From contig NZ_BONQ01000017.1 of assembly GCF_016862795.1 (NCBI RefSeq), forward strand, positions 62,001-126,000: a stretch of 64,000 nucleotides of DNA, given 5' to 3'. The DNA is from Dactylosporangium siamense. GTDB taxonomy: Bacteria; Actinomycetota; Actinomycetes; Mycobacteriales; Micromonosporaceae. Under the pieces are notes generated by a model that searched no databases, was not told where the DNA came from, and was given only the letters and a program-made list of their open reading frames with translations. Made by a program: the position numbers and the translations under genes. Each line of letters opens with the position of its first letter. Positions within the stretch are counted from its first letter, which is position 1. Positions 31,984-40,768 of the stretch are shown here, in pieces.

Positions 31984-33263
31984 GCCGGGCCGTCCGGGAA
32001 GGAGAACTCCGCGATCGAGGCGGGGTGCAGTTCGACGCTGTACCCAGGCAGCGCCGGCAGCTGGTAGCGGCCGTCCACGACGGTGACCGGGTCGGTGAAG
32101 TGCTCGTGCAGGTGGTCGACGTACTCCACCATCCGCCCCTCCATGCTGCCGGTGATCCGCAGGTAGTCGAAGAACGCGAGGTGCTGCACGTATTCGCAGA
32201 GGCCGACACCGCCGGCGTGCGGGCAGACCGGCACCCCGAACTTCGCGGCGAGCAGCAGCTCGGCGAGGACCTCGCCGACGCCCGCGACCCGGCACGCGTC
32301 GATCTGCATGACACGGATCGCGTCGGCCTGCAGCAGCTGCTTGAAGATGACCCGGTTGGCGGCGACCTCACCGGTCGCGACCCGGCACCGGCCCCCGGTG
32401 ATCGTGTCGAGGGCGCGCTGGATGCGGGCGTGGCCGAGGACGTCGTCGGCGTGGGTCGGCTCCTCCATCCAGTACGGGTCGACCTCGGCGAGGCGGCCCA
32501 GGTTGGCGATCGCCTCGTCGACGTCCCACACCTGGTTGGCGTCGAGCATGAGCAGCGCGTCGGGGCCGATCTCCTCGCGGATGATCCGGGCCCGCCGCAC
32601 GTCGTCGTCGATGGCGCCGCCGACCTTCATCTTCACCGCGGTCCAGCCGTCGGCGACGGCCTGCCGGGTCAACGCCCGGACCTTGTCGTCCGGGTAGCCG
32701 AGCCAGCCGACCGACGTCGTGTACGAGGGCAGGCCGGCGGTGCGTGCGTGGGCCAGGCGCTCCTCGTACACCGGCAGCCCTTTGTCCAGGATCGCGGCGG
32801 CCTCGTCGCGGGTGAGCGCGTCGGTGATGTGCTGGAAGTCGACGGCGGCGAGCAGGTCGGCGGTCGGCAGCTCGGCGAGCAGCTGCCACATCGGCTTCCC
32901 GGCCCGGCGGGCCCGCAGGTCCCATACGGCGTTGAGGATCGCGCCGGCGGCCAGGGCGATGACACCCTTCTCCGGGCCGAGCCAGCGCAGCTGCACGTCG
33001 GCCGTCAGGGTCCGGGACCCCTCCACCGTGCACAGCTCCTCGACGGTGTGCCCGACGACGTGATGGGCCAGGGCCTCGACGGCGGCGCAGGTGATCTCGT
33101 TGCCGCGGCCGTTGGTGAACGTGAGGCCGGTGCCGGTGACGCCGTCGTCGCCGGTCAGCTCGACGTAGGTGGCGGAGTAGTCGCCGCGGTTGATCGCGTC
33201 GGACCCGTCACCCGCCGCGGCGGTGGGGAACCTGACGTCGTGGACGGTCAACCCGGTGATCAT
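31971..33263 (-). CDS. fucD: L-fuconate dehydratase (enolase superfamily)
   Basis: A 430-aa enolase-superfamily enzyme. The lysine pair AVKMKVGG, the metal ligands in LMLDANQVWD and WMEEPTHADD, ATGEVAANR, and the catalytic histidine in CPHAGGVGLCEYVQH match the L-fuconate dehydratase branch (rTS-gamma type); GSMEGRMVEYVDHLHEHF is also characteristic. It dehydrates L-fuconate to 2-keto-3-deoxy-L-fuconate, with some members acting on other acid sugars. Its ATG overlaps the UxaC stop as ATGA. It replaces the UxuA mannonate dehydratase expected between UxaC and UxuB. Confidence 0.88.
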   Translation of the reverse strand: MITGLTVHDVRFPTAAAGDGSDAINRGDYSATYVELTGDDGVTGTGLTFTNGRGNEITCAAVEALAHHVVGHTVEELCTVEGSRTLTADVQLRWLGPEKGVIALAAGAILNAVWDLRARRAGKPMWQLLAELPTADLLAAVDFQHITDALTRDEAAAILDKGLPVYEERLAHARTAGLPSYTTSVGWLGYPDDKVRALTRQAVADGWTAVKMKVGGAIDDDVRRARIIREEIGPDALLMLDANQVWDVDEAIANLGRLAEVDPYWMEEPTHADDVLGHARIQRALDTITGGRCRVATGEVAANRVIFKQLLQADAIRVMQIDACRVAGVGEVLAELLLAAKFGVPVCPHAGGVGLCEYVQHLAFFDYLRITGSMEGRMVEYVDHLHEHFTDPVTVVDGRYQLPALPGYSVELHPASIAEFSFPDGPAWRG

Positions 33264-34672
33264 CGTGCTCCTTGAGCGAGGACGGTGCGTGCGTAGACGC
33301 GTTTGGGCAGGTGGTACGCGAGGTCCGCGATCGTCTCGGCGGCCTCGTCGAGCGGTAGGCGGTGCTCGGCGACGAGCCGGGCCAGGAACCCGGCGTCGAC
33401 GCGGCGGGCGACGTCGTGCCGGACCGGGATGGAGCAGAACGCGCGGGTGTCGTCGACGAAGCCGGCGGTGTTGGCGAAGCCGGCGGTCTCGGTGACCGTC
33501 TCCCGGAACCGGCGCAGCCCCTCGGGGCTGTCCAGGAACCACCAGGGCGCGCCGAGGAACACCGCCGGGTAGCCGCCGGCGAGCGGCGCCAGCTCCCGGG
33601 TGAACGCGGTCTCGTCCAGGGTGTACAGCACGATCCGGAACCTCGGGTCGGTGCCGAACGCGTCCAGCAGCGGCTTGAGCGAGCGCACGTATTCCGTCGG
33701 CGAGGGGATGTCGCCGCCGACGTCGCGGCCGTGCCGGGCGAACAGGGCGGTGTTGTGGTTGCGGACCGCGCCCGGGTGCAGCTGCATGACCAGGCCGTCG
33801 TCGACGGACATCCGGGCGAACTCGACGAGCATGTGCGCCCGGAACCGCTCCGCGTCGCGGCTGTCGGCCTTGCCGGTGAGGGCTCGGTTGAACAACGCGG
33901 TGGCGTGCGCGGGGGACAGGGCCAGGGCCGCGGCGGTCGGGTGGCCGTGGTCGCTGGACGTGGCGCCGGCGGCGATGAACGCCTGCCGCCGCTCCCGCAG
34001 GCGCTCCAGGAACTGCGGGAACGAGGTCACGCCGAGCTGCTCGATCCGGCCGGCCCAGCCGGGCCACTCGAAGTCGACGACGTCGTCGGGCCGGAACGTG
34101 GTGATGACCCGCCCGCCCGGCCCGCCCCAGCCGTCGGCCTCGAGCTTGGCGTGCGCGGTCAGGTCCGACAGCGGCGACTCGGTGGTGGCGAGGACCTCGA
34201 GGTTGAACCGCTCGAACAGCGCCCGCGGGCGGAACGCGGGGTCGGCGAGGCGCTCGGACAGCAGGTCGTAGACGAGGTCGGCGGTGTCGACGCGCAACGG
34301 CACGGTGACGTCGAAGACGTCGGCGAGGACCCGTTCGGTCCACAGCCGCGACGGGGTGCCCCGGAACAGGTGCCAGTTGGCGGCCAGGAGCCGCCAGATG
34401 GTGCGCCCGTCGGTCTGGGTCGGGCTGCCGTCGACGGTGGGCACCCCGAGCTCGTGCGGGGCGATGCCCTGGCTGGCGAGCATCCGGGTGACGTAGTGGT
34501 CGGGCACGACGATGAGCCTGGCCGGGTCGGGAAACGGCCGGTCGTCGGCGATGATCGCCGGGTCGACGTGGCCGTGCGGGCTGATCAGCGGGAGGTCCCT
34601 GGCGTGCCGGTACAGCTCCCGTGCGATGCTCCTGATCCCGGGTTCGGCGGGGAGCAACTGGTCTTCATGCAT
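33260..34672 (-). CDS. uxaC: Uronate (glucuronate/galacturonate) isomerase
   Basis: A 470-aa protein matching UxaC in length. SPHGHVDP (about residue 31) supplies the amidohydrolase-type metal histidines; VMQLHPGAVRNHN and LGAPWWFLDSPEGLRRFRE are conserved UxaC segments. It converts D-glucuronate to D-fructuronate or D-galacturonate to D-tagaturonate. It lies second in the leftward operon, overlapping the upstream oxidoreductase stop by 8 nt and the fucD start by 4 nt. Confidence 0.92.
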   Translation of the reverse strand: MHEDQLLPAEPGIRSIARELYRHARDLPLISPHGHVDPAIIADDRPFPDPARLIVVPDHYVTRMLASQGIAPHELGVPTVDGSPTQTDGRTIWRLLAANWHLFRGTPSRLWTERVLADVFDVTVPLRVDTADLVYDLLSERLADPAFRPRALFERFNLEVLATTESPLSDLTAHAKLEADGWGGPGGRVITTFRPDDVVDFEWPGWAGRIEQLGVTSFPQFLERLRERRQAFIAAGATSSDHGHPTAAALALSPAHATALFNRALTGKADSRDAERFRAHMLVEFARMSVDDGLVMQLHPGAVRNHNTALFARHGRDVGGDIPSPTEYVRSLKPLLDAFGTDPRFRIVLYTLDETAFTRELAPLAGGYPAVFLGAPWWFLDSPEGLRRFRETVTETAGFANTAGFVDDTRAFCSIPVRHDVARRVDAGFLARLVAEHRLPLDEAAETIADLAYHLPKRVYARTVLAQGAR

Positions 34673-35873
34673 CGTGTCGGATCCTGACGGGCAGCCCTGA
34701 GGCGATGGATTCGTTGGCGGCCAGGCCGATGCGCAGCGCGCGGGCGCCGTCCGCGGCCTCCGCGGCGGCGACGCCGCTGGGCGGGCCGGCACCGAGCAGG
34801 TCGGCCAGCATGCGGGCGTCGCCGCCGCCGTGGCCCTCCCGCTCGTAGGGGATGGGGATCTCGCGCGGCTCGCTCCAATGTGGATGGACGCGCAGCGTGG
34901 CCCGGCCCGGCTCGTCGCCCTTGATGAGCCCGGTGGCGCCGGGTGCGACGTGGTCGGTCTCGACCACCTCCAGCTCGAGGCGGCCCTTGCTGCCGTTGAC
35001 CATCACCCGGTAGCCCTCCCAGGGGGCGTAGGCGGTCAGGTGATAGGTCATCGTGGCGCCGCGGGCGTAGCGGACCAGGACGGCGAGGTCGTCCTCGATG
35101 GTGATCCCGGGCGCGAAGACGTCCTGGTCGCGCCGGTATCCGTCGCCGGTGCCGGTGTACAGCACGTCGCGGTGCGGGTCTTCGCCCAGCGCGAACCGTT
35201 CCTTCGGCGCGGTCGCGCCGGTGCCTTCCGAACCGTAGAAGAACAGCCGGCCCTGCGCGTACACCGAGACCGGGTCGTCGTCGAGCCACCAGTTGACCAG
35301 GTCGAAGTGGTGCCCGGACTTGTGCACCAGCAGGCCGCCGGAGTTGGCCTTGGCGCGGTGCCAGCGGCGGAAGTAGTCGGCCCCGTGGCGCACGTCGAGG
35401 AGCCACTCGAAGTGCACGGAGCCGACCTCGCCGATCTCACCCTCGGCGATCAGTCGCTTGAAAGTTTCATGGAAGGGGTTGTACCGGTAGTTGAAGGTGA
35501 CCCGCACCCGGCGGCCGGTACGCCGCACCGCGTCGAGGATTCGGGCGCAGCGCTGCGCGTCGACGGTCATGGGCTTCTCGGTGAGCACGTCGCACCCTGC
35601 CTCGAGGGCTGCCACGATGTACTCGTCGTGGACCCGGTCCACGGTGGTGACGATCGCGACGTCGACCTTCTCCTCGTGCAGCATGCGGCGGAACTCGGTG
35701 GCTGGATAGGTGGGGACCGGCGCCGGCAGCCGCGCGTTGTGCACGGCGAGGCGGTGCGGCTCCGGATCGGCGAGCGCGACGAGCGCGCAGGTGTCGCGAT
35801 GCGGCCCGGTGAGTGCGCGCGTGAACATCTCAGCGCGCGACCCGGTGCCGACGATCGCGTAGCGGGTGTGCAT
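34665..35873 (-). CDS. Gfo/Idh/MocA-family oxidoreductase, first gene of the sugar-acid operon
   Basis: A 402-aa dehydrogenase. RYAIVGTGSRAEMFTRAL is the Rossmann motif, VLTEKPMTVDAQRC the EKP motif, and GGLLVHKSGHHFDLVNWWL the usual substrate-site HxxD helix. ATG 35873 has a GGGAG element upstream; the frame remains open into the LacI promoter region but that is non-coding. As first gene of the operon it may oxidise the sugar before isomerisation. Confidence 0.88.
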   Translation of the reverse strand: MHTRYAIVGTGSRAEMFTRALTGPHRDTCALVALADPEPHRLAVHNARLPAPVPTYPATEFRRMLHEEKVDVAIVTTVDRVHDEYIVAALEAGCDVLTEKPMTVDAQRCARILDAVRRTGRRVRVTFNYRYNPFHETFKRLIAEGEIGEVGSVHFEWLLDVRHGADYFRRWHRAKANSGGLLVHKSGHHFDLVNWWLDDDPVSVYAQGRLFFYGSEGTGATAPKERFALGEDPHRDVLYTGTGDGYRRDQDVFAPGITIEDDLAVLVRYARGATMTYHLTAYAPWEGYRVMVNGSKGRLELEVVETDHVAPGATGLIKGDEPGRATLRVHPHWSEPREIPIPYEREGHGGGDARMLADLLGAGPPSGVAAAEAADGARALRIGLAANESIASGLPVRIRHDA

Positions 35874-35940
35874 CGGTGGTCGCTCCCTGGAACTGCTGCC
35901 GTGACTGCCGCTGTGACTGGTGCTGTGACTGGTGCGGCGA

Positions 35941-35956
35941 CTGCAAAGGGTTGCAG
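35941..35956. promoter_or_regulatory. LacI-type operator
   Basis: CTGCAA-AGGG-TTGCAG is a perfect inverted repeat between the divergent oxidoreductase and LacI genes, 68 bp upstream of the leftward start. Confidence 0.65.
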
Positions 35957-36030
35957 CGACACCATGCTCCATGACCGTCCGCCGGGTCAATACCCCTGGA
36001 TTTTCTGCATCCATGGGCGTTGACATGACA

Positions 36031-36042
36031 GCAACCGTTTGC
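36031..36042. promoter_or_regulatory. LacI-type operator near the lacI start
   Basis: GCAACCGTTTGC has the GCAA..CG..TTGC pattern of LacI/GalR operators and lies 13 bp before the chosen GTG start of the regulator, so autoregulation is likely. Confidence 0.6.
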
Positions 36043-36054
36043 ATTAATGACTCC

Positions 36055-37035
36055 GTGCCCGCCACTATTCGAGATGTAGCCCGCGCTTCCGGCGTCCATG
36101 TCTCCACCGTGTCGCGCACGTTCTCAGCACCGCATCTGGTCAACCCGGACACCCGGAGCCGGGTGCTGTCCACCGCGGAGAGCCTCGGCTACCGGCCCAA
36201 CCGTGCGGCCCGCGCGCTCATCACCGGGCGGACCCACAACATCGGCCTGATCGTCGCCGACATCGCCAACCCGTTCTTCCCACCACTGATCAAGGCGGCC
36301 GAGTCGCAGGCCCGGCAGCGGGACTACCACCTCTTCGTCGCCGACACCAACGAAGACCCGATCATGGAGGAGCAGCTCGTCCAGGCACTCGCGAAGCAGG
36401 TCGACGGCGTGCTGCTGTGCAGCCCGCGCATGAGCAACGACCTGATCGAGAAGCTGCGCCGCGAGGTGCCGCTGGTCGTGGTCAACCGGGCCGTCGACGG
36501 GCTCCCCGCGGTGGTCATGGACGTCGCGAACGGCGCCAAGGCCGCGATCGAGCACCTCGTCGGTCTCGGCCACCACGACCTCGCCCTGCTCGGCGGGCCG
36601 CGCGGCTCGTGGACCAACCGGGAGATCCGGCGGTCGGCGATGGCCGCGGCGAAGCTCGCCGGTGCCAACCTGACCGTGCTCGGACCGCACCAACCGACCG
36701 AGGCCGCCGGAGCCGCCGCGTGCGACGCCGTGCGGGCCACCGGAGCGACCGCCGTGCTGGCCTACAACGACCTCATGGCGATCGGACTGCTCGAAGCACT
36801 GCACGACCGGGGCGTGGACGTCCCGGGCGAGCTCAGCGTCGTCGGGATCGACGACATCATGCTCAGCCGCTTGATCCGCCCCAAGCTGACCACGGTCTCC
36901 ACCCCGACCGCGGCCGCCGGGCGGGCGGCCGTCGACATGCTCCTGCAGCACGACGACGAACGCCGCACGAACGCACTGGTGACGCTCCAGACGGAGCTCA
37001 TCGTGCGTGACTCCACCGGACCCAACCCTCATTGA
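36055..37035 (+). CDS. LacI-family regulator of the sugar-acid locus
   Basis: A 326-aa protein. ATIRDVARASGVHVSTVSRTF is a textbook LacI helix-turn-helix at the N-terminus, followed by the hinge (RPNRAARAL) and a periplasmic-binding-protein-like domain (NIGLIVADIANPFFPPLI, AVLAYNDLMAIGLLEAL). GTG 36055 places the HTH at residue 2 as in the family; upstream in-frame ATGs fall inside the operator region. It is divergent from the uronate/fuconate operon and co-directional with the ABC transporter, so it probably controls both. Confidence 0.92.
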   Translation: MPATIRDVARASGVHVSTVSRTFSAPHLVNPDTRSRVLSTAESLGYRPNRAARALITGRTHNIGLIVADIANPFFPPLIKAAESQARQRDYHLFVADTNEDPIMEEQLVQALAKQVDGVLLCSPRMSNDLIEKLRREVPLVVVNRAVDGLPAVVMDVANGAKAAIEHLVGLGHHDLALLGGPRGSWTNREIRRSAMAAAKLAGANLTVLGPHQPTEAAGAAACDAVRATGATAVLAYNDLMAIGLLEALHDRGVDVPGELSVVGIDDIMLSRLIRPKLTTVSTPTAAAGRAAVDMLLQHDDERRTNALVTLQTELIVRDSTGPNPH

Positions 37036-37059
37036 TCCCCTGCCAGGGAGTGACACGCC

Positions 37060-38355
37060 ATGTCCGGAACACCCCGCCGTAGACTTCTGGCAACCGCCCT
37101 CGCCGCAGTGCTGCTAGCTCCGCTTGCCGCCTGCGGCGACGACGGCGGCGAGGCACCAGCGGTCGACTCAACGAAGCCCGTCGAGCTGAGCATCTTCTGG
37201 TGGGGCGGCGACGCCCGTGCCAAGCTCACCGAAGAGGCGCTCGCCCTCTACACGAAGAAGCACCCCAACGTCACGTTCAAGAAGACGTGGCAGGCCAACC
37301 AGGGGTATTTCGACAAGCTCGCCACGCTGACGGCCGGCAACGACGCGCCGGACATCTTCCAGATCGACGACAACTTCCTGACGGAGTACGCGTCGCGCAA
37401 CGTCACGCTCGACCTGACGTCGTACCAGAAGTCGAACAAGCTCGACACCTCGAAGTTCCCCGAGAGCCTGTGGAAGTACGGCGTCGTGGACGGCAAGCTG
37501 GCCGGCGTCGCCTTCGGGGAGAACACGCAGGGCCTGGTGTTCAACAAGACCAAGCTCGCCGCGGCCAACCAGCCGCTGCCGACCACCGGCATGACGTGGG
37601 AGGCGTTCATCGACTGGGCCGCGACCGCGACCACGGCCACGAAGGTCCCCGGCACGCAGGACCCGAGCGCGGACTACAAGGCGTTCTGGATCTGGCTGCG
37701 CCAGCAGAGCAAGGACCTGTACAAGGACAAGGAGCTCGGCTTCACGGCGCAGGACGTGACCGCCTGGTTCGACCTGTGGAAGGGCGCCCGGGACCGCAAG
37801 GCCACCCCGACCGCCGACGTGATCCGCGAAGGCAACGCCACCGACATCACCAAGCAGCTTGTCGTGACCGGGAAAGCGCTTACCTCGTGGGTCTGGGTGA
37901 ACCAGCTGCCCGAGCTGCAGAAGAACACCAAGGACGAGCTCGGCGTCGTGGCGTACCCGGGCGACCCGAAGGCACAGTGGGCCCGCGCGGCGCTGTACTT
38001 CTCCGTCTACCGGGGCAGCGACAAGAAGGACGTGGCGGTCGACGTCATCAACTTCCTCGCCAACGACCCCGAGGTCGGCAAGGTCCTCGGCACCGACCGC
38101 GGCCTGCCGCCCAACATGGACATCCGCGCCTCCGTGCAGAGCAGCGTCACCGACGCCGCCATGAAGACCTCCATCGAGGTCGAGAACACGCTGGGCAAGA
38201 CGTTCGGGCCGTCCCCGCAGGTCCCGCTGAAGGGGCACAGCACGCTGCGCTCCGAACTCATCAAGGCTGCCGAATCGGTGCAGGCCGGCAAGGCCACCCC
38301 CGCACAGGCCGCCGAGGCCTTCGTCACGGCCGCGAAGTCCGCAATCTCGAAGTGA
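37060..38355 (+). CDS. Sugar ABC transporter substrate-binding lipoprotein
   Basis: A 431-aa protein with a lipoprotein signal ending LAAC (Cys25). The mature part is a family-1 solute-binding protein: LSIFWWGGDARAKLTEEAL, APDIFQIDDNFLTEYA, and WVNQLPELQKN. It would capture a sugar or oligosaccharide outside the cell, perhaps a uronate or fuconate source given the divergent operon. It begins 25 bp after the lacI stop. A palindrome GGAAAGCGCTTACC at about 37871 inside the gene resembles a catabolite operator. Confidence 0.9.
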   Translation: MSGTPRRRLLATALAAVLLAPLAACGDDGGEAPAVDSTKPVELSIFWWGGDARAKLTEEALALYTKKHPNVTFKKTWQANQGYFDKLATLTAGNDAPDIFQIDDNFLTEYASRNVTLDLTSYQKSNKLDTSKFPESLWKYGVVDGKLAGVAFGENTQGLVFNKTKLAAANQPLPTTGMTWEAFIDWAATATTATKVPGTQDPSADYKAFWIWLRQQSKDLYKDKELGFTAQDVTAWFDLWKGARDRKATPTADVIREGNATDITKQLVVTGKALTSWVWVNQLPELQKNTKDELGVVAYPGDPKAQWARAALYFSVYRGSDKKDVAVDVINFLANDPEVGKVLGTDRGLPPNMDIRASVQSSVTDAAMKTSIEVENTLGKTFGPSPQVPLKGHSTLRSELIKAAESVQAGKATPAQAAEAFVTAAKSAISK

Positions 38356-38365
38356 GGCTCTTCCA

Positions 38366-39325
38366 GTGGCGCTGACCACCGCGCCGGCACCTTTGCACCG
38401 AGCGGCGAAGGGGCCCCGCGTCGAACCGCGGGGCCCCCGTCGCGAAGGGCTCGCCGGCTACCTCTTCCTGACACCGTGGCTCATCGGGCTGGCCACCATC
38501 ACGGCCATCCCGATGCTCATGTCGCTGGTGCTGAGCTTCACCGACTACGACATCCTGTCGGACTGGTCCGAGCTGAACTGGGTCGGGTTCGACAACTACC
38601 AGCGGATGTTCACCGAGGACCCGACATTCTGGCACGCCGTGCAGGTCACGGTGCTGTTCGCGGTCATCGCGACGCCGCTGAAGCTCGCCGCCGCGCTCGG
38701 CGTGGCGCTGCTGCTCAACAAGGCGGTCCGTGGCGTCGGCCTGTACCGCAGCCTGTTCTACCTGCCGTCGCTGCTCGGCGGCAGCGTGGCCCTGGCCATC
38801 GTCTGGGTGTCGATGTTCAGCCGGGACGGCTCGTTCAACGCATTCCTGGCGCTGTTCGGCATCTCCGGCCCCGGCTGGGTCAACGACCCCGACTACGCCC
38901 TGAGCACCCTGATCCTGCTCGCGATCTGGCAGTTCGGCGCGCCGATGGTCATCTTCCTGGCCGGGCTCAAGCAGGTCCCGGTCGAACTGTACGAGGCCGC
39001 CTCCGTCGACGGCGCGGGCGCCTTCCGCAAGTTCCGGTCGATCACGCTGCCGATCCTGTCGCCGGTCATCTTCTTCAACCTGGTGCTGGAGACGATCCAC
39101 GGCTTCCAGGGCTTCACGTCGGCGTTCGTCATCAGCGGCGGCACCGGCGGTCCCGTCGACTCGACCCTGATGTACACGCTCTACCTGTACATCAAGGGTT
39201 TCACCGACTACGAGATGGGCTATGCCTCCGCGCTCGCGTGGGTGTTCCTGCTCGCCGTCGGCCTGCTCACCGTCGTGCTGTTCAGCACGGGCCGGTTCTG
39301 GGTGCACTACGGGGATGAGCGATGA
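38366..39325 (+). CDS. Sugar ABC transporter permease (MalF type)
   Basis: A 319-aa protein with six membrane helices. The cytoplasmic EAA loop is YEAASVDGAGAFRKFRSITLPIL (about residues 211-233), the contact for the ATPase. The start is GTG 38366, 11 bp after the binding-protein stop. An 11-bp hairpin lies in codons 15-24 and may reduce expression relative to the binding protein. No ATPase gene is nearby; a shared MsiK-type ATPase is usual in actinomycetes. Confidence 0.92.
   Translation: MALTTAPAPLHRAAKGPRVEPRGPRREGLAGYLFLTPWLIGLATITAIPMLMSLVLSFTDYDILSDWSELNWVGFDNYQRMFTEDPTFWHAVQVTVLFAVIATPLKLAAALGVALLLNKAVRGVGLYRSLFYLPSLLGGSVALAIVWVSMFSRDGSFNAFLALFGISGPGWVNDPDYALSTLILLAIWQFGAPMVIFLAGLKQVPVELYEAASVDGAGAFRKFRSITLPILSPVIFFNLVLETIHGFQGFTSAFVISGGTGGPVDSTLMYTLYLYIKGFTDYEMGYASALAWVFLLAVGLLTVVLFSTGRFWVHYGDER
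38410..38437 (+). promoter_or_regulatory. Stem-loop at the 5' end of the permease gene
   Basis: Arms GGGGCCCCGCG (38410-38420) and CGCGGGGCCCC (38427-38437) form a perfect 11-bp stem with a 6-nt loop. Stable hairpins between binding-protein and permease genes often set their expression ratio. Confidence 0.5.
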
Positions 39326-40152
39326 GGTCTCTTCTGCGCACGGTCGTGATCCTCGCGCTGCTCGGGGTCATCCTCTACCCGCTGTTCTGGGTGCTCGGCA
39401 GCTCGCTCAAGAGCCAGCCGGAGATGCTCAGCAACCACGGCGTCGTGCCGGAGGTCTTCACCCCCGGCAACTATCCCAAAGGCTGGTCGCACCTCGACAC
39501 GACCTTCGGCCGGTTCTTCGTCAACAGCACGATCGTCTCGCTGCTCGTCGTCGTCGGCAACGCGCTGTCCTGCCTGCTCGCCGCCTACGCCTTCGCCCGG
39601 CTGCGGTTCCGCGGGCGGGCCGCCTGGTTCGCCATCATGGTCGGCACCCTGCTGCTGCCCGGGCACGTGCTCATCATCCCGCAGTTCATCGTGTTCCGGC
39701 AGCTCGACCTGGTCGGCGGCGAGTTCCCGTACCTGCCGCTGATCCTGCCGCACTTCCTGGCCACCGAGGCGTTCTTCGTGTTCCTCATGGTCCAGTTCAT
39801 GCGCGGCATCCCCCGCGAGCTCGACGAGGCCGCGAAGATCGACGGCTGCACCACGTTCGGCGTCTTCCGCACCATCATCCTGCCGCTGAGCCGGCCGGCC
39901 CTCGTGACCACCGCGATCTTCTCGTTCATCTGGACCTGGAACGACTTCTTCCGCCAGCTCGTGTACGTGTCGGACCTGCCCAAGTACACGGTGCCGGTCG
40001 CGCTGCGGCTGTTCATCGACTCGCAGGGCCAGTCCGAGATCGGCCCGATGTTCGCGATGTCGGTCCTGTCGCTGCTGCCCGTGTTCCTGTTCTTCCTCGC
40101 CTTCCAGAAGATGCTGGTCGAGGGCATCAACACCTCCGGCCTGAAGGGGTAG
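39322..40152 (+). CDS. Sugar ABC transporter permease (MalG type)
   Basis: A 276-aa protein with six membrane helices and the EAA loop LDEAAKIDGCTTFGVFRTIILPL (about residues 172-194). Its ATG overlaps the stop of the other permease as ATGA. The C-terminus LVEGINTSGLKG is typical of MalG-like proteins. Confidence 0.92.
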   Translation: MRSLLRTVVILALLGVILYPLFWVLGSSLKSQPEMLSNHGVVPEVFTPGNYPKGWSHLDTTFGRFFVNSTIVSLLVVVGNALSCLLAAYAFARLRFRGRAAWFAIMVGTLLLPGHVLIIPQFIVFRQLDLVGGEFPYLPLILPHFLATEAFFVFLMVQFMRGIPRELDEAAKIDGCTTFGVFRTIILPLSRPALVTTAIFSFIWTWNDFFRQLVYVSDLPKYTVPVALRLFIDSQGQSEIGPMFAMSVLSLLPVFLFFLAFQKMLVEGINTSGLKG

Positions 40153-40158
40153 GTTCCG

Positions 40159-40743
40159 ATGCGTCGCGACTTCCGGGAAACGGTCACGGTGGCGGCCGAC
40201 CTCGCCCTCGTCGGCATCGCCGTCACCGTGTGCAGCCTGCCGGTCCTCACCGCCGGCGCGGCCGTGCACGCCGGCTCGGTCGCCGTGCGCGACATCATCG
40301 ACGGCTCCGCGGTGCGACCGTCGGCGCTGTGGCGGGTGTTCCGGCGCTCGCTGCTGCCCGGCGCGCTCGCCACGGCCGCCGTGCTCGCCCTCGGGTGGCT
40401 CCTGATGTTCAATCTCGGCGCCGTCGCCTCGGGCCGGGTCCCGGGCGGGTTGCCCGTGCTCCTCGGCACCGGTGCCGTCGCCGCCGCACTGCTCGCCGCC
40501 TGCGCGTTCGGCGTCGTGCACCTGGCCCGGCACCACTCGTGGCCAGGTGCACTGCGCTGGGCGGCGGGCACCGTGTGGCGGCAACCGCTCACGGCGGCGA
40601 TGGTGGCCGGGGTGTCATCCATCGCCGCCGTGATCGGCGCGCTGATCCCGGTGACGCTGCCGCTGCTGGTCGGGTACCTACTGTTCGCCGTCCACGTCGT
40701 GGTGGCCCGCCGCCTTGCTCATGACCCCGTGTGGTCGTGGTAG
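40159..40743 (+). CDS. YesL/DUF624-like membrane protein
   Basis: A 194-aa protein with about four or five hydrophobic helices. The N-terminal pattern CSLPVLTAGAAVHAGSVAVRDIIDG followed by FRRSLLPGALA matches the YesL (DUF624) type, small membrane proteins commonly encoded with sugar ABC importers. Its role is unknown. It begins 6 bp after the permease stop, as the last gene of this operon. Confidence 0.75.
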   Translation: MRRDFRETVTVAADLALVGIAVTVCSLPVLTAGAAVHAGSVAVRDIIDGSAVRPSALWRVFRRSLLPGALATAAVLALGWLLMFNLGAVASGRVPGGLPVLLGTGAVAAALLAACAFGVVHLARHHSWPGALRWAAGTVWRQPLTAAMVAGVSSIAAVIGALIPVTLPLLVGYLLFAVHVVVARRLAHDPVWSW

Positions 40744-40767
40744 CCGGAGCTGCCGAAACCACACGGG
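40726..40767. terminator. Bidirectional terminator hairpin
   Basis: CCCGTGTGGT (40726-40735) and ACCACACGGG (40758-40767) form a perfect 10-bp stem between the convergent YesL-like and FAD-oxidoreductase genes. Confidence 0.7.
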
Positions 40768-40768
40768 A

